Assembly (NCBI GenBank): GCA_914767715.1
Contig: OU612069.1
Location: 23,495,387 to 23,559,386, forward strand
Direction of reading: 5' to 3'
From: Membranipora membranacea
Lineage: Eukaryota > Bryozoa > Gymnolaemata > Cheilostomatida > Membraniporidae
Length of the DNA: 64,000 nucleotides
Position numbers and translations under genes: made by a program. Within the stretch, counting starts at the first letter, position 1; the number at the start of each line of letters is the position of its first letter. The notes beneath the pieces were generated by a model. It was not told the origin of the DNA and made no database searches. It saw only the letters and a list, made by a program, of their open reading frames with translations. Of this stretch, positions 1 to 13,300 are shown in pieces.

Positions 1-1056
1 GGATTCAACGATCTTGAATCAGCTAAGCAGTACCTCCAAGAAAGTGGTACTGCAGTAAAATACATAAGCTGCACTGAGAGTGACTTTCTCAAGCCAAACT
101 TTGAGGAAGATACGAAAAGCATCGATTCCTTTAGTACAATGTCATTGGATAACGTAATAGAAGCTTCAACATCTGCACAGCAAAGCACAACAGGACATGG
201 GCAAGTTAATACTAGTTGTCATCTATGTCCACAAATTTTAGATCAGATTACTAAACTAATCACCAGGGTAGATGCCCTTGAAAACATTATTGTGAAACAG
301 AATGGTATTATATCAACTCTCAATACGGAGATGGAAGCCAACAAAGAGCAAATAGTAAAAAGGAATTCTTCCTTGATAAAAGAGGAATTCCTAAAACTCA
401 ATGAATCAACTGTTGGACTTTCTGACAAAATGACTACGTATGCTGACAAAGCAGCAGTGAAACCCAAGAAAAATGAGATTCTTCGCAGAATTCCTAAGAA
501 TGCAGAACAAAGGAACAAAATACCGTTTGAACCGAAGAGGTCATTCGTCATATTTGACTTACAACCTACAGAAATACCAAACATCAACATAGACAAAATA
601 CGGATGGCAATTTGCCAACGTCACGGTTCTACTAGAGTTGATTTTATCAATAGATATAAATTTGATCAAAACAACCTATCTAAATGCAAATTTTTAATTC
701 AACTCTCTAACCAATCAGACCTAAAGAAGATTGTTGAAGAATAGGATGAATCGACTTTTGGCGGTTCCAAAGCAAGGTTTACCATTCAACCTGTCCCTCA
801 TGTTGCTGTTGTTAAAGGAGTTCCACTTCATATGACACCTGAAGATATTGTTATGGATGTCAACGCAGATTACAGATGCACAACAGCCTTCCGAATTACT
901 ACAACTGATGGAAAGCCACTTCGTGCGGTAAAATTGCAATTTTTAAACGATATCGAAAAAGATAGAGCCATTCAAAATGGAGTAGTATTTCGCTCTCAAT
1001 ATAATATTTTACTTAATGTAGAAGAATTACGTCACAAAAAATCTTCAAATGATTAA
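1..1056 (+). pseudogene. LINE ORF1 (nucleic-acid-binding protein), 5'-truncated by the window, one nonsense codon
   Basis: One reading frame runs from base 1 to the TAA at 1054-1056, broken only by a TAG at 742-744. The first ATG seen (139) is not necessarily the start, since the frame stays open upstream. The protein has a heptad-like, probably coiled-coil stretch around 235-345 (LDQITKLITRVDALENI). Two later segments, around 535-735 and 790-1020, look like RNA-recognition-type beta/alpha folds (FVIFDLQPTEIP, VVKGVPLHMTPEDI). LINE ORF1 proteins bind element RNA as multimers. Its stop overlaps the ORF2 start by 8 bases (ATGATTAA, 1049-1056). Confidence 0.75.
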
Positions 1057-3941
1057 CACAAATGTTTCAGGCAATAATGTTTTTGACACAAATCTATTTT
1101 ATCATAGGAAGTTATGGAATGATATTGATTGTCTAGCTGATCAAAATTTCAGGCCAAACTATTTTAATGAAAGTTATCAAAGAATCCGCATTTTACATCA
1201 CAATGTCAGATCATTGTTGAAACGTTTTTCATTTTTTGAATCCCTGAACCTCAATGAGAGTGTTGACATCAGTCAATGAAACATGGTTGCGGCCTGAAAT
1301 ACCAGATTCACTTGTAACTTTGCCTGGTTTTAGTATTGTTCGTTCTGACTGTTATTCAACCTTAAAATCAAGAGCAGGGGGTGCAGCCATTTTTGTTAGT
1401 TCTAAGTTGAGTTTCAGCGTTCTTGATAAGCCTAAAGACCGCTTGTCTGATTTTTGTGACTCAGTGTGGATTGAAATCAATTTCTCACATAAACCCACAT
1501 TAGTTTCTTCTATTTACCTACCTCCTGATGTAAAAAAGTCTGATTTCATAGAGTGTCTGATAGAAGTTTTAAATATGAGAGAATTAAAAGGAAAGCATGT
1601 TGTTCTTCTCGGCGATTTTAATATCAATTGGAATCAAAATACTAGGGAAAAAATTTCAATCAGAATAGGACTAGATGTTTTTAACTTGGAACAGAAAGTT
1701 ACAGGTGTTACCTTTTGCAGTTTTAAAGGCAATGAGAGTCTATTGGATCATATTTATGCAAGCAAAAACTTAGAAGTTGAAAAATCTGGAATTTTGACTT
1801 GTGATAGAACTGTTTCTGATCATTACGCTACCTTTGTAATATTAAAAGTTAGTAAAATAATAAGGCCTAGACGAAAACTCATACATTTCCGCAACTTTAA
1901 ATCTATTGATAACATTGCTTTCTTTAATCATGCTAAGTCATTGCCTTTTTTACAACTTTGTTCTGATACATCTAGGAGCCTTGATGAGAGAATTGATTTA
2001 TTTGATTCACTCATCTCAAATCTATTGAACAATCATGCACCTATCATGACTAGGAGAATACGTCACCACAAAAATCCATGGATGAATAGCTCACTGCTTC
2101 GATTGATACGTTTCAAAAATCAGACATACAAATTCATTTTCAAATCTCCCAAAAACCAAAATATTCAACCTTCAACATTAGATGACTTTAGAAAACTTAA
2201 AAGCTATACACTAAATCAGATTAGAAAAGCCAAAAAGTATTATTACATTCATAAACTAAATGATTCTAAATCATCCTTCTACCAAACATGTGGAACTCTT
2301 TTGGGAAAAGCGGACAAGAAAAGTGAAATTGACTCTTTAGTGTTCAATAACACCTTAGTAACAGATGAAAAAGAGATCGCTAATACATTTAACACCTTCT
2401 TCACGTCAATTTGCTTTCAACAGAAACTGGATGTCAAGGATGCATGTCAACATATGACGTATAAAACTCCTCTAACCAAGTTTGAATTTACTAAAATTTC
2501 AACTGAACAAGTACGTCGCAAACTTCTTTCAATGTCGCCAAAAAAGAGAGGAGGTGTTGAAAAAATTCCAACTTTTATATGTCAAATCTTATCAAACATT
2601 ATTGCTTTACCTATAACGATTCTCATCAATGAAAGCTTTCTCACAAAAAAGTTTTCCTAGTTCTTTAAAAATGGCATTGGTTACACCTATCTTCAGAAAG
2701 GTGACCATACAAATCCCTCTAATTACAGACCAATTTCTTCACTGCCAATTATGTCTAAAATCTTTGAAACATTTATGAATGACCAACTGTCTACATTCCT
2801 TACAAGTCATAAATTACTGAATTTTAGACAATTTCGATTCCGTCAGAGCCATTCTTGTGAGCAGCTTTTACTCAGTCTTCTAGATGTCTGGAAATCAAAA
2901 CGTGATTCTTCTTCACCTTGCTATATTTCAGAATTATCATTGGACGTTAGAAAGGCATTTGATTCAGTAAATCATCAACTTTTGCTCACCAAATTAAAAT
3001 ATCTCGGTATAGCAGAATCTGCTCGATCAATGCTATTGTCCTATTTAAATAATAGATTTCATTGTTTTAAAGTTGGCAATGCCAAATCTGGAGTTCTAAA
3101 TATTAAAAGTGGTGTTCCTCAAGGTTCAATTTTGGGGCCATTGCTTTTCAATATTGCCATAAATGATCTATTAGGTAAATTTTCAAATTCATTTGCCTTT
3201 GCTGATGATACTTTGATTTTTGAGATATCCGATTCTCTAAATGAAGCCATATCAAAATCAGAATCTCTCGTTACAATGGTAACAAATTGGTATTCTGTCA
3301 ATGGTTTTAATCTAAATTTAGACAAAACCCAGTTTTGCGTATTTTCGAACAGAAAGGTTGAAACAATACCTAATCTTGTTTCAAATAATGTACAAATCAA
3401 ATCAGCAACTTCAATTAAACTCTTAGGCGTGATCTTGGACCAGCATCTGTCATTGAAAACCTATGTTGAGTCCCTGGTATTAAAATCTAACAGAGTTTTA
3501 TTCTGTCTCTCTAAAATTCGAAAATTTGTCAATCCTTCCCATCTGCTTCAAGCTTATAAATCGTATGTTCGTCCCATCTTGGAGTATTGTTCTACTCTGT
3601 TATTAAATACTTCTGATTACAACTCTAACTTGTTAGAACTTTGTCAAAACAGAGCCATCAGGATATTTCTTGGTACCAACTCATTTTTTTCTATCTCAAC
3701 TGGTCGTGCGATTTTGAATCTTTCCACTATGGGTGACAGGAGGAGGGCAACTTTTGATAGGTTTGTCAAAAATGCCACTCTAGGCAACAACACCTCATTT
3801 TTCATCCTTAAACTAATCAATTCCTGCAAAATGCACAATAGAGTTTTGCGGTCAGGACGTAGAATAATTAAACCAAAATATAGGACCAAATATGGTAAAA
3901 CAAGATGTTTAAACCAATTCATTTCATTTAGTAAGGCGTAA
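1049..3941 (+). pseudogene. LINE ORF2: endonuclease + reverse transcriptase, frameshifted
   Basis: The start ATG at 1049 overlaps the ORF1 stop. Endonuclease motifs are visible: HHNVRS near 1198, NETWL near 1276, GDFN near 1611 and SDHY near 1816. Around 1240-1275 the frame changes and the usual spacing between HHNVRS and NETWL is shorter than in intact relatives, suggesting a small deletion. Two more frameshifts lie near 2650 and 2698. The reverse transcriptase then continues with YRPISSLP near 2728, DVRKAF near 2944, GVPQGSILGPLLF near 3112 and the catalytic FADD at about 3198-3209. The frame ends at 3941. The enzyme would nick DNA and prime reverse transcription at the target, but this copy cannot make it. 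Confidence 0.88.
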
Positions 3942-3958
3942 TAATATATATCAATCAA

Positions 3959-4199
3959 TCACAAGCATACTGTAAAAATTTTTCTCCCAACTGATTATCA
4001 TTTCTGTCCATAACTATAAATATTTTTCTCTCTTTTTTGTTTTGTTTTGTTTATGAGGTCAAAAAGTTGTTATTCTCCTCTGTTTATGACATACTTATGC
4101 ATATGAAAACCTCAATAAAAACATTATAATAAATAATAAATATATCCCTCAAAACTAACTTCTTAACCTCAATATTCCTATTACTCATTGAAAACTTAC
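3959..4199. other. Flank between LINE and PAN-like exons
   Basis: AT-rich, with a T-rich run at 4020-4060 and no coding signal. It would be the intron or 3' side of the minus-strand exon that ends at 4200. Confidence 0.4.
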
Positions 4200-4838
4200 T
4201 TTGCAGCGATATAAGTTGTAGTTTGACATCACATACATAGTATTCAGAGTGGAATTGTATCTCAGTCCATGCGTTCATCTCTATTTGTGTGAATGCCTCT
4301 GTTACTTCAGAGCATTCAACTGTACACAGGTCAGGTTCGCCAACACTGGTATCTGTGGGGATAATCTCAGTACATAAAACATGGAAATACAGCTGCAGAT
4401 ATGACAAAAATTTGGTCCAAGTGTTATGGAATTCTTGATACCAACCTCTACTGTGATCTGCTCACTTTAAGTTGCGTTTATCAACAATATGTTTGCTGTT
4501 ATGTATATATATTATTTTATTTTGATAAATAGACCGCAATATGCTTAATTTTTTAAACCTTCAAGCATTCAATTCCAAAAAAAGTAGAAGTCTGCATAAC
4601 ATACCTTTCATATTAATCCCTCGAATCATGACGGTCACATTGACATTTTGCATTGTACAAGAAGGCTGGTATAAGGTGCACATACCACCCTCAAACTTAT
4701 ATCCAGCACACATTGCTTCACTTTGACATGTCAGAGCACATCTGAACTGGGACTTCATGGACTGGTTACTGTGATTGATGAGTCCGTCCTCAATATACTG
4801 ACTGTGGAAGTCATGCTCGTGTTCATTGGCTCCTGAAG
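4200..4838 (-). CDS. Two exons of a cysteine-rich extracellular protein with a PAN/apple-like segment (partial)
   Basis: Minus-strand exon 4838-4605 (234 nt) has an acceptor after TTTCCAG and a donor GTATGT. Exon 4352-4200 (153 nt) has the acceptor CCCCACAG and the donor GTAAGT. The phases join (1 + 2 nt at the shared junction). The first exon encodes a cysteine-spaced stretch (RCALTCQSEAMCAGYKF, then GGMCTLY and a further Cys) that resembles a PAN/apple fold, a disulfide-bonded module of secreted or surface proteins. The second has two Cys (DLCTVEC) and a beta-rich end (WTEIQFHSEYYVCDVKLQL) that could open a lectin/discoidin-like domain. No start codon or last exon was found; the downstream side is occupied by the LINE, so the gene may be broken. 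Whether it is expressed is unknown. Confidence 0.55.
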
Positions 4839-7780
4839 CTGGAAATAGAATAATATGCAATTCAGCTGAACACAACCAAATACATTATCCATTTATTTGA
4901 ATGCATACCCCTTTATACGAAACACATTTTGTTACCAGGTATACTATGTAGCACATGTAGCTGATCCTGTGGAGCAAAACTTTTTTTCTCTCTACCTGAC
5001 TGGTGATCTATATAGTCAACTGTGAGGAATAATTATTTGACATCATATTTCTTTTATTTTTTTCTCGAGTGTTATTTTTTTGCGCAATAAAACAACACTT
5101 AATTTTGTACTAAGCATAAGGTGTCATTTCCGTGTCCACACATTTCAATTATTGTCTGAGTGCATAAAAACACATTAGACACCAGTTGCAGAGACTTCCA
5201 AATGTATGGTAATGAAGAAAATGTTGCACTGAAAATGACTATAGGAGGGGACATCACCATGAAAATAAAAGTATATCATGCTTCTCAGATCATCTGTGCA
5301 TTCCGTAACTGATCTATCACAATACAGGCACCTGACATTATGGTATCTGTTGCATGTATTGACCCCTCACAACATCAGCATGTCAATTTATAATTGATTA
5401 GCCAGCCTACAGGGCTTTCTATCAGTAGAGGAGGTCTGACTGTTTTCTCAATGACAAAACATGCTATGATATAGCACATTTTTTCTGAATATATAGGAGG
5501 CCTGAGCCCTGATTGATTCTCAATAATGTTAGTGAACCAACTGATTACAGCGGTGTGATGTTGCTCTCCAGCTTGGCTACCATAGTAAAGACTTTGGACA
5601 TTTTTATTATAAGCTGTGGCTAATAATATGACATAATCTCTACATTGGTAGTCAGATTAAAAGTTTTTATGGATGAAACACATGTTTCCAGTTGACCTAA
5701 ACCTATGACTGACCTATGACCAATATGATAATTCAACATCAGCTGTAAAGAAGACAGAGTGAATTGTCTTCCTCCTGACATTGAAAAGACAACTATGTTC
5801 ATTTTCTTAGCTTGTTTTGTCTAGTTCAGATATCCTACGTTTCGTGATCCATACTGTCATTATCCTCTGATTGTCAAACCAAAAACAGTTGTGTATGTGT
5901 TAACAGACTCATTTTACACAACATATTATTAGCTGATATCTGATTTCACACACTGCTGGTATAACTTGTTGCGTCATACGCAAAGTGTGAATATTTTCAT
6001 TCATAAATAATGTAGTCTTGCTCTGTTTCATAGTAATTGTAGTAATTGTAGTAATTAGCAATAATAAACAAACCTATGAAAATATTTCAAAAATTAGTAA
6101 ATTGTCCATCCGACCACATATGTATTATGAAAATTCTTCGACACCATTACTATACCTTAATATAAATTTAAAATTTCTTGAATCCAAGTGCTAGAACGGT
6201 TGCCTCTGTGAAACATCAATGAAAATACCTTCAATTTGACATCAAACAAAACTTTTTTCTGATCATAACTGGAGTAAGTACAGCAGCCTAGCTTATACAG
6301 AGGGTTTCTTTTTTTGTAGAATAGCGAAATATACTAGCGAGGGTATATGCTATACAAGTTTTCTCAAATATTTGCAATGAGTGTCAACCAACATTATTGA
6401 CGCTTAGTGCTGAATTTTATGAAACTTATTTGATGAAAGTGCACTTGAAATTCAATTCAATTATGTAATTATTATCAACTAGTTATATGAAATACATTAC
6501 CTGTTACTCTGTAAATCACAATGCTAAGCATTACCAGTTCATTGCAAAACCTCATTTTTCAATTTTCAATTTTCACTTATCGATGTACGACTTTCGTCAA
6601 CCTCCCTTAGCTGATACCTGAGTGAGAATGGCATTTTAAACTCTGATGTTGTAATTTACATTTACACTATACCATTATATTTCTGTTGCTGAATAAATCA
6701 ATACTGCAAATGATGATTATGAAATGTGATGTGAATTACATTCCTAATGGGCAATCAACCCTGCCACCACTAAACAATATGTATTCACTAGTAAATTGCC
6801 TTCGCTGCCCCTAAACCACAACGGCTGCAATAAATTGATTACAATTGGAAAGCGATGTTTTTGTTGATTATCTAATACAAAAGTCCATGATTGTTTTCGT
6901 TTAAATCAAAGAAATAATTTTTTCTAGATGATTTTGTGATGGAGATGAACATTTGTGTATTGAGATCAAAACGGTGAAAAGATTAATTTTTCAATTCTAG
7001 AAAAAATATTTTTATACATTAACAAACATAATAATGAATTTTTATTTGAGATTATTAAATACTTGGCGGTTCATCTTGGGCTGTTCTGTAAATGGTACAA
7101 AATAATGGAAGAGAGTTCGCAATCACTATAGTTCAATTTTTAAATTTAATAATTACTTAACACTACAATTTTAGTAGGAGTACAGTGTTAGGCATTAGAT
7201 TTCAAAACGTTTGGCTGCTTCTTTTGTATATTATGGTGAGTAACGAAGAAAGTTTCAGGTTTGCACAAGCAAGCTTACATATAGATTATAGAAGTCACAA
7301 TATAAAGGTTGATACACAAATGAGTAAAGATTATTTGACATGCTCAACTGAGATGTTAAACTGTGCCATAATGCTATACAATTTTAGTAGACATGGAAAC
7401 GCATGGTGCATAAAAGTGACTAATTTGAATAATAGATCACTGTACATTTGAACAATAAACCCACAAACTGTGATTGTGCTTAAAACCTCTTTGTTGGTAC
7501 TATGAAATAATTAAGTTTTGAAGTTAATTATGTGCTATTTCCAGTTGAGATTGTCCGAAATCCCCGCATTTTTCATCAGTATTGCATGCTGGCCTTGGTG
7601 GATCCTTTCTCCAATGTAATTAAACAAGTATCAATACATCTTCACGATCTGTTGATATGTAATAATAATGAGTATTGTATTGAGCATTGAGTTTTTCAAG
7701 CTTCCAAAGGGTATTCCTCGAAAATGTGGAAAGTTATATAACTTGTTCTTGGTGAACTTATTTGAATTGAAAACTGGTAC
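4839..7780. other. AT-rich region, no gene recognised
   Basis: I found no convincing exon on either strand. A three-fold GTAGTAATT direct repeat is at about 6033-6056. An open frame at 7185-7451 on the plus strand has no ATG at its start and no recognisable domain. Confidence 0.4.
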
Positions 7781-7789
7781 GAATGTAAA

Positions 7790-8245
7790 GGCGAGGTGAA
7801 CACCTGTGAGGATTCCTTGTTGGTTTGGCCTGATGTTCCAGCAATGCAGGTCAGTCGCTGGTCAATGCGGGCCGGCTGAGGTGAAGGGATAATTTGACAT
7901 AGGCCAATTTCTACATTGAGCTGGTTTATTGTGTTAGATTGAGTTGCCTGAAGATTTTTTGTTTGGCAGTCGATTGTTTTGTAGCACTTGAATTGGTTGG
8001 GCAGCCGACACTCTTTTTAGCGCGCAGTTGGAAGCCAGAGTCGGGTGATGCGGTGGTGTATCTGGCCTATGCGCCCAACGGCGACCAATCCGCCCAATGG
8101 CGTCCAAGCCGCCGGCGCAGTCGAAGCACAGTTGGCCGTCAGTGGTTGTGAGGGTTGTCATGTTGATAGAGCTGGAAGTGCTAGTTGCACCAGTAGCCAT
8201 CCATATTTAACATGTTACATCTGTCTGCCTGCCAGCGTCACATCG
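7790..8245. other. GC-richer island of unknown nature
   Basis: This block is clearly richer in G+C than its flanks, with CpG-bearing strings such as AAGCCGCCGGCGCAGTCG near 8107. Both strands have short open frames here but none shows a domain or a splice structure I recognise. It may be a fragment of a mobile element or a transferred or older exon-rich piece. Confidence 0.3.
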
Positions 8246-10140
8246 TCTAGATCTTGTTAGTTATACATATTAAATTTATTATTACATGTAGTCATAGGCT
8301 ATTAGAAATTTATGTACCATGATAATATCTGAGTCTTGTCAATCATTGTGTTTAATGAATCACACATGTGCTGCACCATACCACCTTCCTTTTTATACTT
8401 GTTCATAAATTGCTCAATTATCTTTAGCTATCAATTTTAGTCATGCGCATATTCTATATTTCTATTCGACATAACCTGTGCATGCATATATTTGACAATG
8501 GTTTGTTGAATTTGCAGGTCCTTGCAATTATAATCCCATCTTTGACACTTGCATAATAGAACTGTGAACGCATAACTCAAAGTTAGAGCCATGTTACAAA
8601 AAAACATACATGCGATGTAGTTTTTGATGTGATTATGTTGTTAATATCATTTATGGTGGAGGTGAAAATCAGTGTGTGATAATTCTTGCCCATTTTACCT
8701 GAGTCAAATATAGTAAAACCTGGTAAAAACCAGTTTCCATTTTTGCTTCCCACAGAATATTCCTAAAAGTTTTCAACACCAAGCAACAGCTATCATTAGA
8801 ATGTTGCTGCACTATGTTTTGTAGCGGATGTCCCTGAGTGATGGTGGTGATTATGTTGTAGGTGATGATGAAGATGGTGACCATGATGATAGTCGTTTGG
8901 AAGATGACGTAACATCCAGTAATAATCATATCTATCTCATTATATTAATTTCATTAAATTGAACAATGCATGGAGGTATCCTATACATGAAATTTGAGGA
9001 GTTAAATTTTAAAATGGAAAATCTAAATGCCTTTTTATTGGCAGCTATCCAGCTACCTTTACAGTACATGAAACATTAACACAAAGTAACATACACATGA
9101 ATGTCAATTTATAGCACCTCTGTACAAGATAGAAGCGGGCAACCTATAATTCCATCCAATACGCCACCCTGTCTGCCTGATGATAGGTTATTGATGTTCA
9201 GGTGGGAGATATGGAAACGCTTCTACAACTCACAGGAAATCAGGTCAGGTACTAATCATAATTTAATCATGTGGTGAGGAAACCATTATTCCATGATTTC
9301 TCTATTTTTTTCTTTTAGGTGGTTGAGCACCAAAATTTAAATATAGGATACAAAAGCATTCCAGGTGCTGCTAATTCTTGTACTAGCAGAGGTTGTTGCT
9401 TAATAAATTTTTTGGCTTAAATTTATATACATTATGTTTTAACATTTTGATTTTAGTCATCAATTTACAGACACATAAGCAATCGGTCAAACTCATTGGC
9501 CAGATACAGCTGCAAAGCCCTAGATAATGCAAACAGGGAATCTGATAATAACATTTTGTAATCAAGCATTGACCCACGTTTTCTTCTCAATAATAATTGA
9601 CTCATCACCACTCCACCAGTCACCAATACACTGCTCAAGATTTTAACCATTATGTGCAAAAATCAAGCGACATATTCAAGTGGCTATTCTATAATAAAGT
9701 TTGAAAAGAGTGCGTGGCGATGTATTGTTAGTTAGGTTTTCAATTTGTCTATTCAGAAACGAGATTTGATTGAGTTTTGTTGGCATCCCTGCAATACTTT
9801 TTAATTGTTTGGGCTAGATAACTAAATCAACAGACTGAAAAGCGTGTTGCTGTTGGTGAGCTGTAATATGGGAACTAGCCATATTTAAGGATGGTTCCTG
9901 GCGCATATCCATCAGCAGTGTTACAGTGTATAAAACCTGGTATATGACTTCACCCTCATTAGCAGTTAAATGAATAGTAAAATCAAATATGGATGTCATG
10001 TCGATGTGAGACTGTATATGCTGCAAAAATCAGAATGGAATGGATGGAGTAGATATGGGGTCTGAGGGTTAGTGGCACTTCTGTTTGTGAGTGAGAAGCA
10101 TCTCACCAACCATATGCACGAAAGTGTTGAAATGGAACAG
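8246..10140. other. AT-rich region, no gene recognised
   Basis: No supported exon, RNA gene or terminal repeat was seen on either strand. Confidence 0.35.
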
Positions 10141-10195
10141 TAAACCTTATTTTTTAGAGTCAAGGAAGCGGAAGAAGAATGATGAGGGGAGGTAG

Positions 10196-10375
10196 CAGAA
10201 AAAAAAAGAAAGAGGAAATATTCCAGTTCCAGTTCAAGCGATTCTTCAAGTGAATATTCAAGTGAATCTTCTACCTCCTCATCCTCCTCCTCCTAATCAT
10301 CCTCCGACAGTGACACCTCATCCGATGAATCTCATAAGAAAAAAAAGAAACATCGCAAATCAAAGAAGAAAGGTT
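10196..10375 (+). pseudogene. Serine/lysine-rich coding remnant (nuclear RS-like or CCHC-tail-like protein)
   Basis: One frame reads as a lysine/arginine patch, then a run of about 30 residues almost all Ser with a few Asp/Glu/Tyr, then DSDTSSDESH and a second basic block KKKKKHRKSKKKG. A TAA at about 10294-10296 interrupts the serine run. An AG acceptor-like site lies just before (GGAGGTAG). Such acidic/serine tails with flanking lysines are typical of nuclear splicing-associated proteins, but the composition is too simple to name a family. It could be an exon of a lost gene or a processed fragment. Confidence 0.4.
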
Positions 10376-10399
10376 GGCAAACACATAATGTACCTGCAA

Positions 10400-13300
10400 G
10401 TCTATTGTAGTCATGGTCAATGGAATATTGGCACTAGTTAGATTCCTAAAAATGAATTTATGTTGATACACCCTGGCTTAGTGCTCGTCCACAATTAGGT
10501 TAGATTTAATTAAGATTAGTACCTATTTGTGGCACTTTATTGGTATATACTTAAACGGAGGGGAGAAAGTGGTTGATAATGAAATGCCTCTACCAGCATC
10601 TTGCACTGTTTGAGCACTTAAACTAAACCAAAGCATATTATATTTTTAACTCATACATTGGTTTCAAACCAGGGCTTAACATCACAGCTTTTGAACTACT
10701 TTTACTTAAAATGTGTAATATGGATATACAAAAATTTATCCGAAAGCTTGTATCGAATTGAATTGGAAACTTTGTCACCTCAATTGATATTGAATTGAAT
10801 CGGAAATTTTGTGTACTAACCAACCAACCAACTCTCATATAATTATTTGACTAATCCCCACAGGCAGCATTGGAGGGATTATCCTGAACTTTTTGGTTCA
10901 GAGCTGAATAACTGCATTTACGCTATTGACTAGCAAACGAAGTTATCCCGGCTGACCTGCCCCGCTATTGTCACTCATTTATTATTCATCACCGTTCCAT
11001 AATGATGCACAAGTTAACAAACCCTGATTCATTGGCGCAAAAACACTTACCTGTAAATTTAACTATAATCTACTGAGTTCATGTTTGTCATTACTAACAG
11101 TATATCTTAACAGTATGCTTATCGTCTAACAACATAACAACTCAAAGGTTCTGGTTGCCCGAACCAATCCTTGGTAACACCTCCCACGATTACTCTTGCT
11201 TTGCCCTTAGTAAGTCGTGGTAGTCAGCTCGCTACAACCTGCTACTCACCGCTCACAAACTCACTAACTCTTATAGCACTATACGTTCTGCATAATATGA
11301 CTGTACCATATATATTACTAGTATCGCTGCTGTGGAGCCTAGACGCATATCACGATCAAGGAGCGCCCGCCACCCACCAGTGATTAATGAACGCAAGAAC
11401 GCCAGAACATGTTTTCATAACTCTCATGTTCCGTAGAGCATTATTTAGGTGTGTCTTAGATTATCATTGGAAGACAGTGCTCTTAAATGAATGGGAAAGA
11501 AAATCAAACTCAGCCCTATCAGAAGAGTTTTTTTTAATTCTTTTGACAATCTGAACATAAACAAATCCAAAAATGAGAAATCAGCATCATCAAGATCAAG
11601 TTAAAAAGTGAGTCGATTATTAAGGAAAACTCAAGGATGGACCTCGAAGAGCAAACAGTTTCCACACGAGAAATTTCTCTGTTTGTGGCTGCCTTCAGTA
11701 TCACTATCATCATACCAGCCATGAAACAAACATCACTCAAATCAAGGTAGCTACAGTTTGCCGACCAGCCGAACAAGCCGAATGACCCACTGGCCGAATG
11801 TTTTTACGGACCATTCTTACTCAGTTTATTAAAAGTATTGGCTGAATTTAGTGATTATCTCCTCCTGACCAAACTTTGAACTTCACTCTAGGGAAGTGTA
11901 TTTATCATAGGTGAATTAGACCCACATGTAATTATGCATTATACCAATATAAACCCAATGAGCAACAGTAATATTTAAAAAAATAATATTTCTCAAAGAA
12001 ATCTACAAAAAACAGCCTTTACTCACAAGGTAATGTATCGCAAACCTACTTCCAATAGTCTGATTTCTTCCAAATTTGTTTTGGTCGTTAAGAATAGGGC
12101 TGTCCAAAAATGACAATTTTTGCAGCATTGTAAATTGCATACAAGCAAAATGTAACATGCATATCTATTTTTTAAAAGTATGCCTGATGTATGCTAACGA
12201 TTGCGCAATACGCCAGAGACCTTAGCCTTTGATATACTCTCTTTGTCTAGGCAAAGCCCCATCTATAACAAGCGTTCAATTCAATCAATGAGGCACAATA
12301 ATCCTTTGTCCCAAATGCCACAAGTACAATTATAATCAACTACAGTTTGCCTAATACTGTCAATACCAAAGATTGTAAATTGTTAATACTACATTTTACA
12401 AAATATTCTGATTATAAAATAAATTATTGATGGTGCTGATTCGAATCCAGTAATTTAGCAGAAAATCTCATCATTCAACATCAAATGTGGAAATGAGTCT
12501 TGGGCACAATTGGTCTTGTTTGGTTTCCCATCTTATTTCAATGTTTAATATCTCAACAAGATTTTTTATTCATGTGTAGTTAAGTTGTAATTTCCATGTA
12601 TATATAGGTTAGCTCACCTTTGTCAAACAACAGATTGTTGGGGAAAGTGCATGAGTTTTATACTATTCAATTGACTTGCTCCACGACCAGTAGAGCCTCC
12701 CTGAGCCAAGCATAGCAAGCCAGTGAAACCATGATGTGAATGGTTAATAATATTATTATAATCTCATATGACACATGCCTCCACAATATACTGACTCTGT
12801 CGATCCGAAAAGATCTTCTTTGTACTTTTGTGATGGCTTATTTAGTCAAACGGCAATGCATCTTTAAATTTAGAAATTGTGGCTAAAATAGATTATACTT
12901 TAGTTGATTCGATTATTTATTAATGCAGAAAGCGTGCTAAGAAGAATGAAATTGAGTTAAGAGTGGGTGGTATACGCCAAGAGTGTCAGTCGCTAAGCAC
13001 GCATGTATTGGAGGTCATGGGTTTGGTTAGTCCCCTGGGCTTGACAATAGGCAGGCATGGGTAACTCTTTGATTATAGATTTTTGCAAGAAACTGATCTA
13101 TGAATACTGAATTGCAATCTATCTATTATGATAAGGGGAAGGTTACCAAAATATGTGCATGTCTTGGTACTGAGCATAGGGATACATAAGTTAAAATTGA
13201 GATAGGAGCTGGACAATGTTTAACACAGCGTAATTTATTATTCTAGCAATTTCAATTGTAAGCAGAGGCTGTACACACAGCATTCTTCTCATATTCTCAG

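Larger units (their letters stand above)
1..3958 (+). mobile_element. Non-LTR retrotransposon (LINE), CR1/Jockey group, degenerate
   Basis: A nearly full-length LINE with an ORF1, then an apurinic-type endonuclease and a reverse transcriptase. The 5' end lies beyond the left edge, because ORF1 is open to base 1. The 3' end is probably the short ATCA-type repeat at about 3948-3958, as expected for CR1-like elements, which end in short tandem repeats rather than long poly(A). No RNase H domain follows the reverse transcriptase. Several frameshifts and stops show it is dead. The assignment to the CR1/Jockey group rests on domain order and the FADD active site; the exact clade is not resolved. 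Confidence 0.9.

Noticed and set aside
7185-7451. Small secreted-protein gene
   Set aside because: The frame begins at GTG, not ATG, and there are no supporting splice sites or domain.
12955-13080. Third SINE copy
   Set aside because: Only a loose B-box-like GGTTTGGTTAGTCC is present and nothing aligns with the two accepted copies.
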